A DNA stretch of 64,000 bases from Burkholderia lata (GTDB lineage: Bacteria > Pseudomonadota > Gammaproteobacteria > Burkholderiales > Burkholderiaceae). This document shows positions 17,048 to 25,431 of this stretch, in pieces (position 1 is the first letter of the stretch; each line of letters begins with the position of its first letter). The notes under the pieces were generated by a model that was not told where the DNA came from, did not search any database, and saw nothing but the letters and a program-made list of their open reading frames with translations. Location of the stretch: positions 62,001 through 126,000 of the forward strand of contig NC_007511.1 in NCBI RefSeq assembly GCF_000012945.1, written 5' to 3'. The position numbers and the translations under genes are program-made.

Positions 17048-17908
17048 TTACTCCTCCAACTCCAGCATCGTCGCGAGCGCCTTCGTCAGTTCGCTGACCA
17101 TCGGGTCGGCCGTCGGCCGATGCAGGATCGCAATGTCCATGTGCTCGATCGGCGCGAAACCCTGTTTCGCGGTCAACACGACGTGCTCGTCCGTCACCAC
17201 GCGCGCGGGCAGCACGCTGATGCCGAGCCCGTCCGCGACGGCGGCCTGGATGCCGCTCAGGCTCGACGTCGTGAAGCTGATCCGCCAGCGGCGGCCACGC
17301 TCCTCGATCGCCTTGATCATGTCGTCGCGATAGAGCCCGCGCGGCGGGAACACGACGATCGGCACCGGGTCGAGATCGATCGTCGGATGCTTCGCGCTGT
17401 CGATCCAGCGCAGCTTCTCGGGCCAGCGCACGACGGCCTCGCGGCTGTCGCGCCGCTGCTTGATCAGCACGAGGTCGAGCTCGCCGCGGTCGTACGCGGC
17501 GCTGATGTCGCGGCTCAGCCCGCACATCACTTCGAGCTTCACTTGCGGATGCGCGCGCTTGAACGCGGCGAGCGCATGCGTCGTGCGGCCTGCCGCGAAA
17601 TCGTCGGGCACGCCGAGCCGGATCGTCAATGCGACCGTGGCGCCCGACAGCGCTTCCAGCATCTCGTCGTTCAGCGCGATCATGCGCCGCGCATAGCTGA
17701 GCACCGTCACGCCCGCGTCGGTCGGCCGCACGTCGCGCGTGCCGCGGTCGAGCAGCCGGTGCCCGGCGATTTCCTCGAGCCGGCGCACCTTCTGGCTGAC
17801 CGTCGACTGCGTCGAATGCAACCGCGCGGACGCCGTCGTGAAGCTGCCGCAGTCGGCGACCATCACGAGCGCGCGCAGCAGGTCGAGGTCGAACAGGGGT
17901 CTATTCAT
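17048..17908 (-). CDS. LysR family transcriptional regulator
   Basis: 286 residues. The N-terminal winged helix-turn-helix is clear (DLDLLRALVMVADCGSFTTA, then STQSTVSQKVRRLEEIAG), followed by a type-2 periplasmic-binding effector domain from about residue 90. It is divergent from the ankyrin-protein gene across 185 bp that include AT-rich sequence just before its start. Its target could be that gene or the NTF2-like gene behind it, with which it converges. The effector is not known. Confidence 0.88.
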   Translation of the reverse strand: MNRPLFDLDLLRALVMVADCGSFTTASARLHSTQSTVSQKVRRLEEIAGHRLLDRGTRDVRPTDAGVTVLSYARRMIALNDEMLEALSGATVALTIRLGVPDDFAAGRTTHALAAFKRAHPQVKLEVMCGLSRDISAAYDRGELDLVLIKQRRDSREAVVRWPEKLRWIDSAKHPTIDLDPVPIVVFPPRGLYRDDMIKAIEERGRRWRISFTTSSLSGIQAAVADGLGISVLPARVVTDEHVVLTAKQGFAPIEHMDIAILHRPTADPMVSELTKALATMLELEE

Positions 17909-18093
17909 TTCTGCACTTTTGTGGATTCGAACATTTCATTTCCAAATGCGTGCGACGACTTTTAACATGGCCGGACGCCGCGGGCAATCGCGGTTTCGCC
18001 GGACATGGCGCGGCTTCGTACGGCGCCACGGGGGCGCCTGACGCATTGCATCGGCCGCGCTTCGGCGTGCGCGGCACGCAAGGAGGAAACGGG

Positions 18094-18768
18094 ATGTTTT
18101 TCAAACGGATCGCGATCATCGGCTCGTTTGCGCTGACCACGCTCACGTCGGCGGTGGCCGCCGCCGACGGCGGCGCGCTCGAGGGCCGGCTGCGCAGCGC
18201 GGCCGATCGCGGCGACGCGGGCGAAGTGCGCACGCTGCTCGAGCGCGGCGCGCAGATCGATTCACGCGACGGGCGGGGCCGCACGGCGCTCTTGATCGCG
18301 ACGCACGGCAATCACGTCGACGCGGCGCGCGTACTGATCGACGCAGGCGCGGACGTCAACGCGAAGGATGCGATCCAGGACAGCCCGTACCTGTATGCCG
18401 GTGCACGCGGCCATCTCGACATCCTGCGGATGACGCTCGCGCATGGCGCCGACCTGCGCAGCACGAACCGGTATCGCGGCACCGCGCTGATTCCGGCGGC
18501 GGAGCGCGGGCATGTCGAGACGGTGCGCACGCTGATCGATGCGGGCGTGAACGTCGATCATGTGAACCGGCTCGGCTGGACCGCACTGCTGGAGGCGATC
18601 ATGCTCGGCGACGGCAGCGAGCGGTATGTGCGGATCGTGCAACTGCTGGTGGACGGGCACGCTAACGTCGATCTCGCCGATACCAACGGCGAGACGCCGC
18701 TGCAGCATGCGCGGCAGCGCGGGTATGGGGCGATCGAGAGGGTGCTGGTGGCGGCGGGGGCGCGGTAG
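18094..18768 (+). CDS. Exported ankyrin-repeat protein
   Basis: 224 residues from ATG at 18094, which has a perfect AGGAGG upstream. A signal peptide (FALTTLTSAVAAADG) is followed by about six ankyrin repeats that fill the protein, for example GRTALLIATHGNHVDAARVL and GETPLQHARQRGYGAIERVL. Ankyrin repeats bind other proteins; small periplasmic versions occur in many Proteobacteria, sometimes as partners of catalase or toxins. No such partner adjoins. It is divergent from a LysR gene and convergent with the XRE gene. Confidence 0.87.
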   Translation: MFFKRIAIIGSFALTTLTSAVAAADGGALEGRLRSAADRGDAGEVRTLLERGAQIDSRDGRGRTALLIATHGNHVDAARVLIDAGADVNAKDAIQDSPYLYAGARGHLDILRMTLAHGADLRSTNRYRGTALIPAAERGHVETVRTLIDAGVNVDHVNRLGWTALLEAIMLGDGSERYVRIVQLLVDGHANVDLADTNGETPLQHARQRGYGAIERVLVAAGAR

Positions 18769-18795
18769 GGGCAGCGTGGGCGAAGGGGGCAGCGA

Positions 18796-19275
18796 TCAGA
18801 CCCATACTTCCCGATAGAGATGAAGCGCCTTCGACCACTCGGCCAGATTTTTCCAGATGGTGCGAAGTGGCGTGCCCGAGCGCTCGGCAGCTTCCTCGGC
18901 CGCCCTTACTACAACCGGTAGCGGGACCTCGTCGAGGATGACGGCGAACGGCGCTTCATACCCGGCGGGGATTTGTCCGGAGACTAACGCGTCGACGAGC
19001 AATCGCTCGGTCAATTCGCTCTTGTGGCTGACGTTCGCACCAATGACGGCCATGTGAAGACCGCGCCGAGCCGGCCGCGGTCGGGTCAGGAGTTCGATGC
19101 CGAGCAAGCCTAGCAACGGGATCAGCTTGTTGACGCCGAGATCCTTGAGTTTGCCGTTTTCCAACTGATTCACGGTGAGGCGAGACAGTCCGGCGAGCCT
19201 GGCCAGCCGAGCCTGCGTGAGGTCGAGTTCCGCTCTCCGTTTCGCGACGGCCTGACCGATCTCGTAAAGTTGCAT
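18796..19275 (-). CDS. XRE-family protein resembling an antitoxin, partner absent
   Basis: 159 residues from ATG at 19275, preceded by AAGGA. The N-terminal helix-turn-helix (QAVAKRRAELDLTQARLARL, then SRLTVNQLENGKLKDLG) covers residues 5-65. The C-terminal half (LDEVPLPVVVRAAEEAAERS, then RTIWKNLAEWSKALHLYREV) resembles, from memory, antitoxins encoded with nucleotidyltransferase AbiEii-type toxins. No such toxin follows: the next gene in its direction is the convergent ankyrin gene 28 bases away. Its DNA is somewhat less GC-rich than its neighbours, suggesting transfer. The antitoxin link is inference; the HTH assignment is firm. Confidence 0.75.
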   Translation of the reverse strand: MQLYEIGQAVAKRRAELDLTQARLARLAGLSRLTVNQLENGKLKDLGVNKLIPLLGLLGIELLTRPRPARRGLHMAVIGANVSHKSELTERLLVDALVSGQIPAGYEAPFAVILDEVPLPVVVRAAEEAAERSGTPLRTIWKNLAEWSKALHLYREVWV

Positions 19276-19764
19276 GCGGGTCCTTCCTGCGCGGATCAAT
19301 GGCTCATGAATGTAAGGTATATCTTGCATCGCCGGATGTGCCTGCGTATTCGAGCAGCTCTTTTTGCGGTATAGGATGCGTCATCGATTTCCTACGAAAG
19401 GCAGCGGGCGAGGCTTCGTCTTGACTCCCTGTATAGACATCACCATCTGACGGATATCCGGAAAAACTCGCTTTGTGGCAGATGTGCGTCGCAAAGGGTA
19501 AACACCGGAAAGCTGTGTAAATCCTGCAAGATGGCCTTATTTAAAGCGCCATCCCATCTTTTCATCCCGATTCCGGAACGCGCCGGCCCGCCCTCCACCC
19601 CGCCCCCGTTTCCCCTGCTTGCGCTCGAAAATTGAGCGGTCTAGACTGCATCGCAGTTTCATCGAAGTCCCTGTCTTTCGCGCACCGCGCCGGGCCTACC
19701 GGCGCACCGCTCCCCACCGGACGCCGGCGTTCGCCCGCCGCGTCGAGACCTTCAAGGACACGCC
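19276..19764. other. Intergenic region, promoters of the XRE and binding-protein genes
   Basis: 489 bp of lower GC content. Near the XRE gene is an imperfect palindrome, ATGTAAG at 19310-19316 and CTTGCAT at 19323-19329, a possible operator for it. AT-rich sequence continues to about 19560. I see no coding sequence with a plausible start; a toxin remnant was looked for by eye and not recognised. Confidence 0.4.
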
Positions 19765-20568
19765 ATGAACCGCACTGCAAAGCTCCTCGTTACCGCGCTG
19801 GCGTTCGCGCCGCTCGTGTCGTTCGCGCAGGACACGTCGACGATCCGCTGGGGCATCGACCCCACGTATCCGCCGTTCGAGGCGAAGCAGCCCGACGGCT
19901 CGCTCGCCGGCTTCGACATCGACCTGCGCAATGCGATCTGCGAGCAACTGCATGCGAAGTGCGTGTGGGTCGAGCAGGGTTTCGACGGGATGATTCCGGC
20001 GCTGCGCGCGCGCAAGTTCGACGTGATCATGTCCGCGATGACGGCCACCGACGAGCGGCTCAAGCAGATCGACTTCTCGAACAAGCTGTATGCGTCGCCG
20101 GGCGCGCTCGTCGCGCCGGCCGGCTCGAAGCTGCTGCCGACCGCGGAGTCGCTCGCGGGCAAGCGCATCGGGATCGACCAGGGCACGACGCAGGAGGCGT
20201 ACGCGAAGGCCGAATGGGCGACCAAGGGCGTGACGATCGTCTCGTACCAGAACCAGGACCAGGTGTACCAGGATCTCGTCAACGGCCGCCTCGACGCGAC
20301 CTTCCAGGACAAGACGCAGGCCGGCTACTCGTTCCTGAAGACCCCGCGAGGCAAGGGCTACGCGTTCGCGGGCCCCGACGTGACCGACGTGCGGATCACC
20401 GGCTACGGCGTCGCGATGGGCGTGCGCAAGGGCGACGAAGCGATGAAGAAGCGGCTGAACGACGCGATCGTCGCGATCCGCGCGAACGGCACGTACCAGA
20501 AGATCGCCGCCAGATATTTCGACTTCGACATCTACGGCACGAAGCAGCAGCTGACTTCGGCACCGTGA
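19765..20568 (+). CDS. Amino-acid ABC transporter substrate-binding protein
   Basis: 267 residues of the polar amino-acid (HisJ/ArgT) family. A signal peptide ends at about residue 22 (LVSFAQ). The mature start IRWGIDPTYPPFEAKQPDG and the next motif GFDIDLRNAICEQL are diagnostic, as is MSAMTATDERLKQIDFS. AAGGA lies six bases before the ATG. Unlike most such genes there is no permease or ATPase nearby; a PhyH dioxygenase gene follows after 31 bases. It probably delivers a basic or modified amino acid to a transporter encoded elsewhere, or works as a sensor. Confidence 0.9.
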   Translation: MNRTAKLLVTALAFAPLVSFAQDTSTIRWGIDPTYPPFEAKQPDGSLAGFDIDLRNAICEQLHAKCVWVEQGFDGMIPALRARKFDVIMSAMTATDERLKQIDFSNKLYASPGALVAPAGSKLLPTAESLAGKRIGIDQGTTQEAYAKAEWATKGVTIVSYQNQDQVYQDLVNGRLDATFQDKTQAGYSFLKTPRGKGYAFAGPDVTDVRITGYGVAMGVRKGDEAMKKRLNDAIVAIRANGTYQKIAARYFDFDIYGTKQQLTSAP

Positions 20569-20599
20569 TTCCGTGATTCATTCAATCGACAGGCACACC

Positions 20600-21448
20600 A
20601 TGACGAGTATCCAGGATCGCGTCGCGCAAGCCGTGACCCCCGAATTGATCGCCGCGTTCCGCGAGGAAGGGGCGGTCTGCATCAAGGGCATCTTCTCGCC
20701 CGACGAAGTTGCCGCGCTGCGCGCGGGCATCGACACGAATCTCGCGCAGCCCAGCGAGCGCGCAAAAGTCGCGAGCCGGCCCGACGATCCGGGCTGGTTC
20801 TTCGAGGATTTCTGCAACTGGCAGCACAACGACGCGTATCGCGACTTCATCGTGCGCTCACCGGCACCGTCGGTCGCCGCCGCGTTGATGGGCACCGACA
20901 ACGTGCGGCTGCATCACGACCACCTGCTCGTGAAGGAGCCCGGCACGCGGCAGCGCACGCCGTGGCACCAGGACCAGCCGTACTACAACATCGAAGGCGA
21001 CGACAACGTCAGCATGTGGATTCCGGTCGATCCGGTGCCGCTCGAATCGACGCTGGAATTCGTCGCGGGCTCGCATCTCGGGCCGTGGCTGATGCCGCGC
21101 ACGTTCATGGACAAGGAGGCGAAGTGGTTCCCGGAAGGCAGCCTGGCGGACCTTCCCGACATCGAAGGCGACCGTGCGGCGTTCCCGATCCGCCATTGGG
21201 CGCTCGAGCCCGGCGACATGGTGTGCTTCCGGATGCTCACGCTGCACGCGTCGGGCGGTACACAGAACCGTCGTCGCGCGTTCTCGATCCGGTTCGTCGG
21301 CGACGATATCCGTCACGCGCCGCGCCGCTGGAAGACGTCGCCCGATTTCCCCGGGCTCGCCGAGCAGCTGCCCGACGGCGCGCCGCTCGATCACCCGCTG
21401 TTTCCGGTCGTGTGGTCGCGAGGCGCGGGGCAGGCCGGCGCGATCTGA
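20600..21448 (+). CDS. Phytanoyl-CoA dioxygenase (PhyH) family Fe(II)/2-oxoglutarate oxygenase
   Basis: 282 residues. The iron triad is His123 and Asp125 in TPWHQDQPYYN and His216 in LTLHASGG; Arg226 in RRRAFSIRF binds 2-oxoglutarate. These enzymes hydroxylate small molecules, including amino acids and ectoine in bacteria. The ATG at 20600 is chosen over an upstream in-frame start at 20573 because the latter lacks a clear ribosome-binding site. Coupling to an amino-acid binding protein suggests a substrate that is imported and then hydroxylated. A strong terminator follows, so the transcription unit has two genes. Confidence 0.88.
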   Translation: MTSIQDRVAQAVTPELIAAFREEGAVCIKGIFSPDEVAALRAGIDTNLAQPSERAKVASRPDDPGWFFEDFCNWQHNDAYRDFIVRSPAPSVAAALMGTDNVRLHHDHLLVKEPGTRQRTPWHQDQPYYNIEGDDNVSMWIPVDPVPLESTLEFVAGSHLGPWLMPRTFMDKEAKWFPEGSLADLPDIEGDRAAFPIRHWALEPGDMVCFRMLTLHASGGTQNRRRAFSIRFVGDDIRHAPRRWKTSPDFPGLAEQLPDGAPLDHPLFPVVWSRGAGQAGAI

Positions 21449-21471
21449 CGCGGGTGGGCGTGGATGACGGA

Positions 21472-21515
21472 CGCGGCGGCCGTTTCCTGACGAAACGGCC
21501 GCCGCGCGTTTTTTT
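21472..21515 (+). terminator. Intrinsic terminator after the PhyH gene
   Basis: A perfect 15-base stem (21472-21486 with 21492-21506) with a five-base loop CTGAC is followed by CG and seven T residues. It ends the binding-protein/PhyH unit just before the convergent GntR gene. Confidence 0.9.
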
Positions 21516-21531
21516 GTGCGTGGGGAAAGGC

Positions 21532-22269
21532 TCAGGTCGGGTGGCGTCCGGCGCCCGGCTTGAAGCGCGAGCCGAGCCGGTAGCGGTTGCCCGGATGCAG
21601 GAAGTGCACGAACGTGACGGGCTGCCCGTTCGTCCAGGTGCGGCGCGTGAGCGTGAGGCACGGCTCGTCGGCGCGCATGTCGAGCAGTCGCGCCTGTTCG
21701 CCGGTCGGCAGCGACGCATCGACCACGTGCTCGATTTCCAGTTCGTAGTGCGACACGTTGTTGTACAGGTACTCGGACGGCGGCTCGACCTGGAAATCCT
21801 GGTCGATGAAACCGGGCGCGGCGGCCGGGTTCACGTAGCGATCCTCGAGCTGGATCGGGCGGCCGTTTTCCTCGTGCACGCACACTACATGAAACACCGG
21901 CGTGTTGACCGGCAAGCCGAACGCGGCCGCGACGTCGAACGACGCGGGCTCGCTCGACCGGCTCAGCACGCGGCAGCGATATTCGTGCCCGCGCGCGCGG
22001 ATTTCGTCGCGGATATGCGCGATCATCAGCAGGTTCGATTGCGGCTTCACTTCGGCGACGAACGTGCCGACGCCCGCGATGCGTTTCAGCACGCCTTCCT
22101 CGGTCAGCTCGCGCAGCGCGCGATTGACCGTCATGCGCGCAACGCCGAACTGCGCGGCGAGATCGAGTTCGGACGGAATGCGGTCCCCGGGGCGCCAGTC
22201 GCCCGATTCGACGTTCTGGCGAACGAGCGTCTTGATCTGCTGGAACGGTGCGGTGGCCTTCGTGACCAT
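21532..22269 (-). CDS. GntR/HutC-type regulator with UTRA domain
   Basis: 245 residues. An N-terminal GntR winged helix (QIKTLVRQNVESGDWRPGDR, then VARMTVNRALRELTEEGVL) covers residues 5-75, and a UTRA effector domain follows (LEDRYVNPAAAPGFIDQDF, LTRRTWTNGQPVTFVHFLHP). The closest recognisable relatives are HutC histidine-utilisation repressors, but no hut gene is in the window. It lies 30 bases behind the XRE-cupin gene on the same strand and is probably co-transcribed with it. It may control the binding-protein/PhyH unit or the aldolase operon. Confidence 0.87.
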   Translation of the reverse strand: MVTKATAPFQQIKTLVRQNVESGDWRPGDRIPSELDLAAQFGVARMTVNRALRELTEEGVLKRIAGVGTFVAEVKPQSNLLMIAHIRDEIRARGHEYRCRVLSRSSEPASFDVAAAFGLPVNTPVFHVVCVHEENGRPIQLEDRYVNPAAAPGFIDQDFQVEPPSEYLYNNVSHYELEIEHVVDASLPTGEQARLLDMRADEPCLTLTRRTWTNGQPVTFVHFLHPGNRYRLGSRFKPGAGRHPT

Positions 22270-22299
22270 CGGGGATCCTTGCGCGAAAAGGTGACGATG

Positions 22300-22842
22300 C
22301 TAGTCGTCGTGACTGACGATGACCAGGATCTCCGCCTGCGCGGTGCCGAGGCTGCGCGTGCGGTGCGGGATGAGTGCGTTGAAATAGACTGAATCGCCGG
22401 TCTTGAGTTGCACCGTTTCGTTCGGAAATTCGATTTCGACGCGCCCCTTGTGCACGAACAGGAATTCCTCGCCTTCGTGCTCGCGGAACGTCGATGCGAC
22501 GAATTCGTGCGGCGGATGCACGACGAACGGCAGCATCTTCTTCGGCGCGACACCGGCCGCGATGCTTTCGAAGCGGTGTGCCTGGCTGTCGGCCGCCGCG
22601 CCCATCGCCGTGCGCTCGCCGGCACGCGTGACCGTGATCAGCTCGCGGTTGTGGCTTTCCGAGAACAACTGCTCGACGTCGACGTTCAGTGCCTTCGACA
22701 GCTTCAGCGCGACCGCGATCGACGGCACGCTCAGGCCGCGCTCGACTTTCGACAGGTAGCTCTTGGTGAGACCCGTCTCGTCGGCCAGCACGTCGAGCGT
22801 CCAGCCCTTCTGTTTTCTGAGCAGCTTCAGGCGAATCGTCAT
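22300..22842 (-). CDS. XRE-cupin transcriptional regulator
   Basis: 180 residues from ATG at 22842; a longer frame runs further upstream into the probable operator. The helix-turn-helix (LRKQKGWTLDVLADETGLTK, then SYLSKVERGLSVPS) covers about residues 5-60 and the cupin about 110-175 (HEGEEFLFVHKGRVEIEFPN, KTGDSVYFNALIPH). It is divergent from the aldolase/DapA-like/MOSC operon, with TGTGTC-type inverted repeats at 22881-22916 between them. It is most likely the repressor or activator of that operon, sensing a carboxylate or amino-acid ligand. Confidence 0.87.
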   Translation of the reverse strand: MTIRLKLLRKQKGWTLDVLADETGLTKSYLSKVERGLSVPSIAVALKLSKALNVDVEQLFSESHNRELITVTRAGERTAMGAAADSQAHRFESIAAGVAPKKMLPFVVHPPHEFVASTFREHEGEEFLFVHKGRVEIEFPNETVQLKTGDSVYFNALIPHRTRSLGTAQAEILVIVSHDD

Positions 22843-22880
22843 GGGGCGCCGGGTGTCCTTCGAAAAACCGATTGTAACGC

Positions 22881-22916
22881 ATGACACAATGTGTCCTTTG
22901 GTGTATCGTGTGTCAT
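22881..22916. promoter_or_regulatory. Repeated GACACA/TGTGTC sites, probable operator
   Basis: GACACA at 22883-22888, one base, then TGTGTC at 22890-22895 form a perfect 13-bp palindrome. A further TGTGTCAT at 22909-22916 is the exact complement of ATGACACA at 22881-22888, so two palindromic pairings share one arm. The sites lie 39 bases upstream of the XRE-cupin start and about 60 bases upstream of the aldolase start. Confidence 0.65.
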
Positions 22917-22976
22917 GTTTTGCCGGGGAAGCGGCTGCGGACGGCGCGGCCGGCCCGATCCATTCAGGAGGTGAAC

Positions 22977-23759
22977 ATGGCGGAAACGCTGAATCTGACG
23001 AAGGAGGCGCTGGTCGCGCTGGCGGAGCGGCGTCTCGACAACGCGGTGGGCGACAGCGGCTGGTCCGCGCGGCAGAAGGTGGCGCTCACGTGCCGGATCC
23101 TGTTCGACGCCGGTCACGACTCGGGCCTGGCCGGGCAGATCACCTGCCGCGCAGGCGACGCCGGCACGTACTACACGCAGCGGCTCGGGCTCGGTTTCGA
23201 CGAGATCTCGGCGGCGAACCTGCTGCGCGTCAATGAAGATCTCGACGTCGTCGACGGCGAGGGCATCCCGAATCCGGCCAACCGGTTTCATACGTGGATC
23301 TACCGCGAGCGCCCGGACGTGAACTGCATCATCCATACCCATCCGGCGCATGTCGCGGCGCTGTCGATGCTCGAGCAGCCGCTCGTCGTGTCGCACATGG
23401 ATACCTGCCCGCTGTACGACGACTGCGCGTTCCTGAAGGACTGGCCCGGTGTGCCGGTCGGCAACGAGGAGGGCGAGATCATCTCGAAGGCGCTCGGCAG
23501 CAAGCGCGCGATCCTGCTGTCGCATCACGGCCAGCTCGTGGTCGGCAAGACGATCGAGGAAGCCTGCATCCTCGCGCTGCTGATCGAGCGGGCCGCGAAG
23601 CTGCAACTGCTCGCGATGTCGGCCGGCGAGATCAAGCCGGTGCCGCCGGCGCTGGCGCGCGAAGCGCACGACTGGATTTCGAAGCCGAAGCGCGATGCGG
23701 TGACGTTCGACTACTACGCGCGCAGGGCATTGCGTACGCATCAAGACTGTGTCGCATGA
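22977..23759 (+). CDS. Class II aldolase/adducin family protein
   Basis: 260 residues. Metal-binding His120 and His122 lie in CIIHTHPAH, with a third histidine in the SHHGQL motif (183-184); GLAGQITCRAGDAGTYYT is the usual substrate-phosphate loop region, here with few basic residues, so the substrate may not be phosphorylated. Members include fuculose-phosphate aldolase, and ribulose-5-phosphate epimerase. AGGAGG precedes the ATG. It heads an operon with a DapA-like lyase and a MOSC protein, under a divergent XRE-cupin regulator. The operon probably degrades a hydroxy acid or sugar acid; the specific compound is unknown. Confidence 0.85.
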   Translation: MAETLNLTKEALVALAERRLDNAVGDSGWSARQKVALTCRILFDAGHDSGLAGQITCRAGDAGTYYTQRLGLGFDEISAANLLRVNEDLDVVDGEGIPNPANRFHTWIYRERPDVNCIIHTHPAHVAALSMLEQPLVVSHMDTCPLYDDCAFLKDWPGVPVGNEEGEIISKALGSKRAILLSHHGQLVVGKTIEEACILALLIERAAKLQLLAMSAGEIKPVPPALAREAHDWISKPKRDAVTFDYYARRALRTHQDCVA

Positions 23760-23809
23760 GCGGGCGATTCGTCGCTGCCGTGCCAGACCATCACTGAGGA
23801 ATACCTATC

Positions 23810-24706
23810 GTGTCCATCTTGCTGAAAGGCATCATTGCCTACCCGGTTACGCCGTTCGCCGCTGACGGCGGCGTCGACCTGAAAGCGCTCGACGCGCTGA
23901 TCGAGCGCCTGATTGCCGACGGCGTCCACGCGATCGCGCCGCTGGGCAGTACCGGCGAAAGCGCGTACCTGTCCGACGCCGAATGGGAGGCCGTTGCCAC
24001 CGCGTCGATTCGCGCGGTGAACCGGCGCGTGCCGACCGTCGTCGGCATTTCCGATCTCACCACGGCCGGCGCGGTGCGCCGCGCGCGCTTCGCCGAACAG
24101 GCCGGCGCCGATGCGGTGATGGTGCTGCCGGTGTCGTACTGGAAGCTCGCCAACGACGAGATCGTCGCGCACTATCGCGCGATCGGCGCTGCCATCGGCA
24201 TTCCGGTCATGCTGTACAACAACCCCGCGACGAGCGGCGTCGACATGTCGCCGGACCTGATCGCGACGATCTGCCGGACCGTCGACAACGTGACGATGGT
24301 GAAGGAGAGCACCGGCGACATCGGGCGGATGCACCGGCTCGCGCAGCTGAGCGACGGCGCGATCCCGTTCTATAACGGCAGCAATCCGATGGCGCTCGCC
24401 GCGCTTGCAGCGGGCGCGGCCGGATGGTGCACGGCCGCGCCGAACCTGAACGCGGCGTTGCCGTTGGCGCTGTTCGACGCGATGCGCTCGGGCGATCTGG
24501 CGCGCGCGAGGACGGTCTTTCATGCGCAGCTGCCGCTGCTGCAGTTCATCGTGAACGGCGGGTTGCCGGTGACCGTGAAGGCTGGCTTGCGCCTGCGCGG
24601 CTTCGATGCGGGTGAACCGAGGAAGCCGCTGATGCCGCTCGGCGACGCGCGCACGCGCGAACTCGAACGCTTGCTCGCGGCACTGCCCGACGGTGTGACG
24701 GTATGA
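23810..24706 (+). CDS. DapA/NanA superfamily aldolase (dihydrodipicolinate synthase-like)
   Basis: 298 residues with the class I aldolase barrel. Lys165 in VKESTGD is the Schiff-base lysine, Tyr136 in YNNPATSG the proton relay, and GSTGE (46-50) binds the carboxylate of a pyruvate-type substrate. The start is GTG at 23810 with TGAGGA upstream. The family includes sugar-acid and hydroxyproline-pathway dehydratase/aldolases as well as DapA; being in a catabolic-looking operon it is probably not the biosynthetic DapA. The stop overlaps the next start by four bases, so the MOSC gene is translationally coupled. Confidence 0.87.
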   Translation: MSILLKGIIAYPVTPFAADGGVDLKALDALIERLIADGVHAIAPLGSTGESAYLSDAEWEAVATASIRAVNRRVPTVVGISDLTTAGAVRRARFAEQAGADAVMVLPVSYWKLANDEIVAHYRAIGAAIGIPVMLYNNPATSGVDMSPDLIATICRTVDNVTMVKESTGDIGRMHRLAQLSDGAIPFYNGSNPMALAALAAGAAGWCTAAPNLNAALPLALFDAMRSGDLARARTVFHAQLPLLQFIVNGGLPVTVKAGLRLRGFDAGEPRKPLMPLGDARTRELERLLAALPDGVTV

Positions 24707-25410
24707 GCGATGCGGCACGGCCGGCGATCTCGGCCGCCATCGGCGCGGTGCGGGTCGGCAAGAGCCGGCCGCTGGCCGGCACGCCGCACGCCAGTGCGAT
24801 CGACAAGCAGCCGGTCGGCGCGCGTCTGTGGCTGGGCACGCTCGGCTTTGCCGGCGACGAACAGGCCGATGCGCGGCATCACGGCGGTCCCGACAAGGCG
24901 GTCCACCACTATGCACACGATCACTATGCGTGGTGGTCGGCTCAGATCGGCGTGCGCGACGTACTCGCGCAACCGGGTGCGTTCGGCGAGAACCTGTCGA
25001 CGCACGGCATGACCGAGCACGACGTGTGCCTCGGCGACATGTTCACGCTGGGCGGCGCCGTGCTTCAGGTATCGCAGTCGCGGCAACCGTGCTGGAAGCT
25101 CAACGCGCGTTTCGAGCATCCGCGGATGGCCGCGCTCGTGCAGCAAAGCGGCCGGACCGGCTGGTACTACCGTGTGCTGCAGGAAGGCTGGGTGGCGCCG
25201 GGCGACGTGCTGGCGCTGCATGAGCGCCGCTACCCGCAATGGCCGCTGTCGACCGTGCTCGACGTGCTGTACCGGCGCACGCTCGACATGGCCGCGCTCG
25301 ATGCGCTGTGCGATGTCCCGATACTGCCGCCTGGCTGGCGCAAGATGCTCGACAAGCGCCGGACGGAGCGGCAGGTCGAAGACTGGACGAAGCGGCTCGA
25401 AGGGCGTTGA
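24703..25410 (+). CDS. MOSC-domain protein (YiiM-like)
   Basis: 235 residues. MOSC proteins bind the molybdenum cofactor through a conserved cysteine; here it is in SQSRQPCWKLNARF, after GGPDKAVHHYAHDHYAWW and AFGENLSTHGM, all typical of YiiM, a molybdenum-dependent reductase of N-hydroxylated bases. A C-terminal helical 3-alpha domain (QVEDWTKRLEG end) is present. Its ATG overlaps the stop of the DapA-like gene (ATGA), so it belongs to the aldolase operon. Whether it detoxifies an N-hydroxylated compound made in that pathway is not known. Confidence 0.85.
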   Translation: MSDAARPAISAAIGAVRVGKSRPLAGTPHASAIDKQPVGARLWLGTLGFAGDEQADARHHGGPDKAVHHYAHDHYAWWSAQIGVRDVLAQPGAFGENLSTHGMTEHDVCLGDMFTLGGAVLQVSQSRQPCWKLNARFEHPRMAALVQQSGRTGWYYRVLQEGWVAPGDVLALHERRYPQWPLSTVLDVLYRRTLDMAALDALCDVPILPPGWRKMLDKRRTERQVEDWTKRLEGR

Positions 25411-25431
25411 CGAGCCGCGCGGCCGCGTGAC

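Noticed and set aside
22300..22887. Longer start for the XRE-cupin regulator at 22887
   Set aside because: It would extend translation through the palindromic operator; the helix-turn-helix homology begins after ATG 22842.
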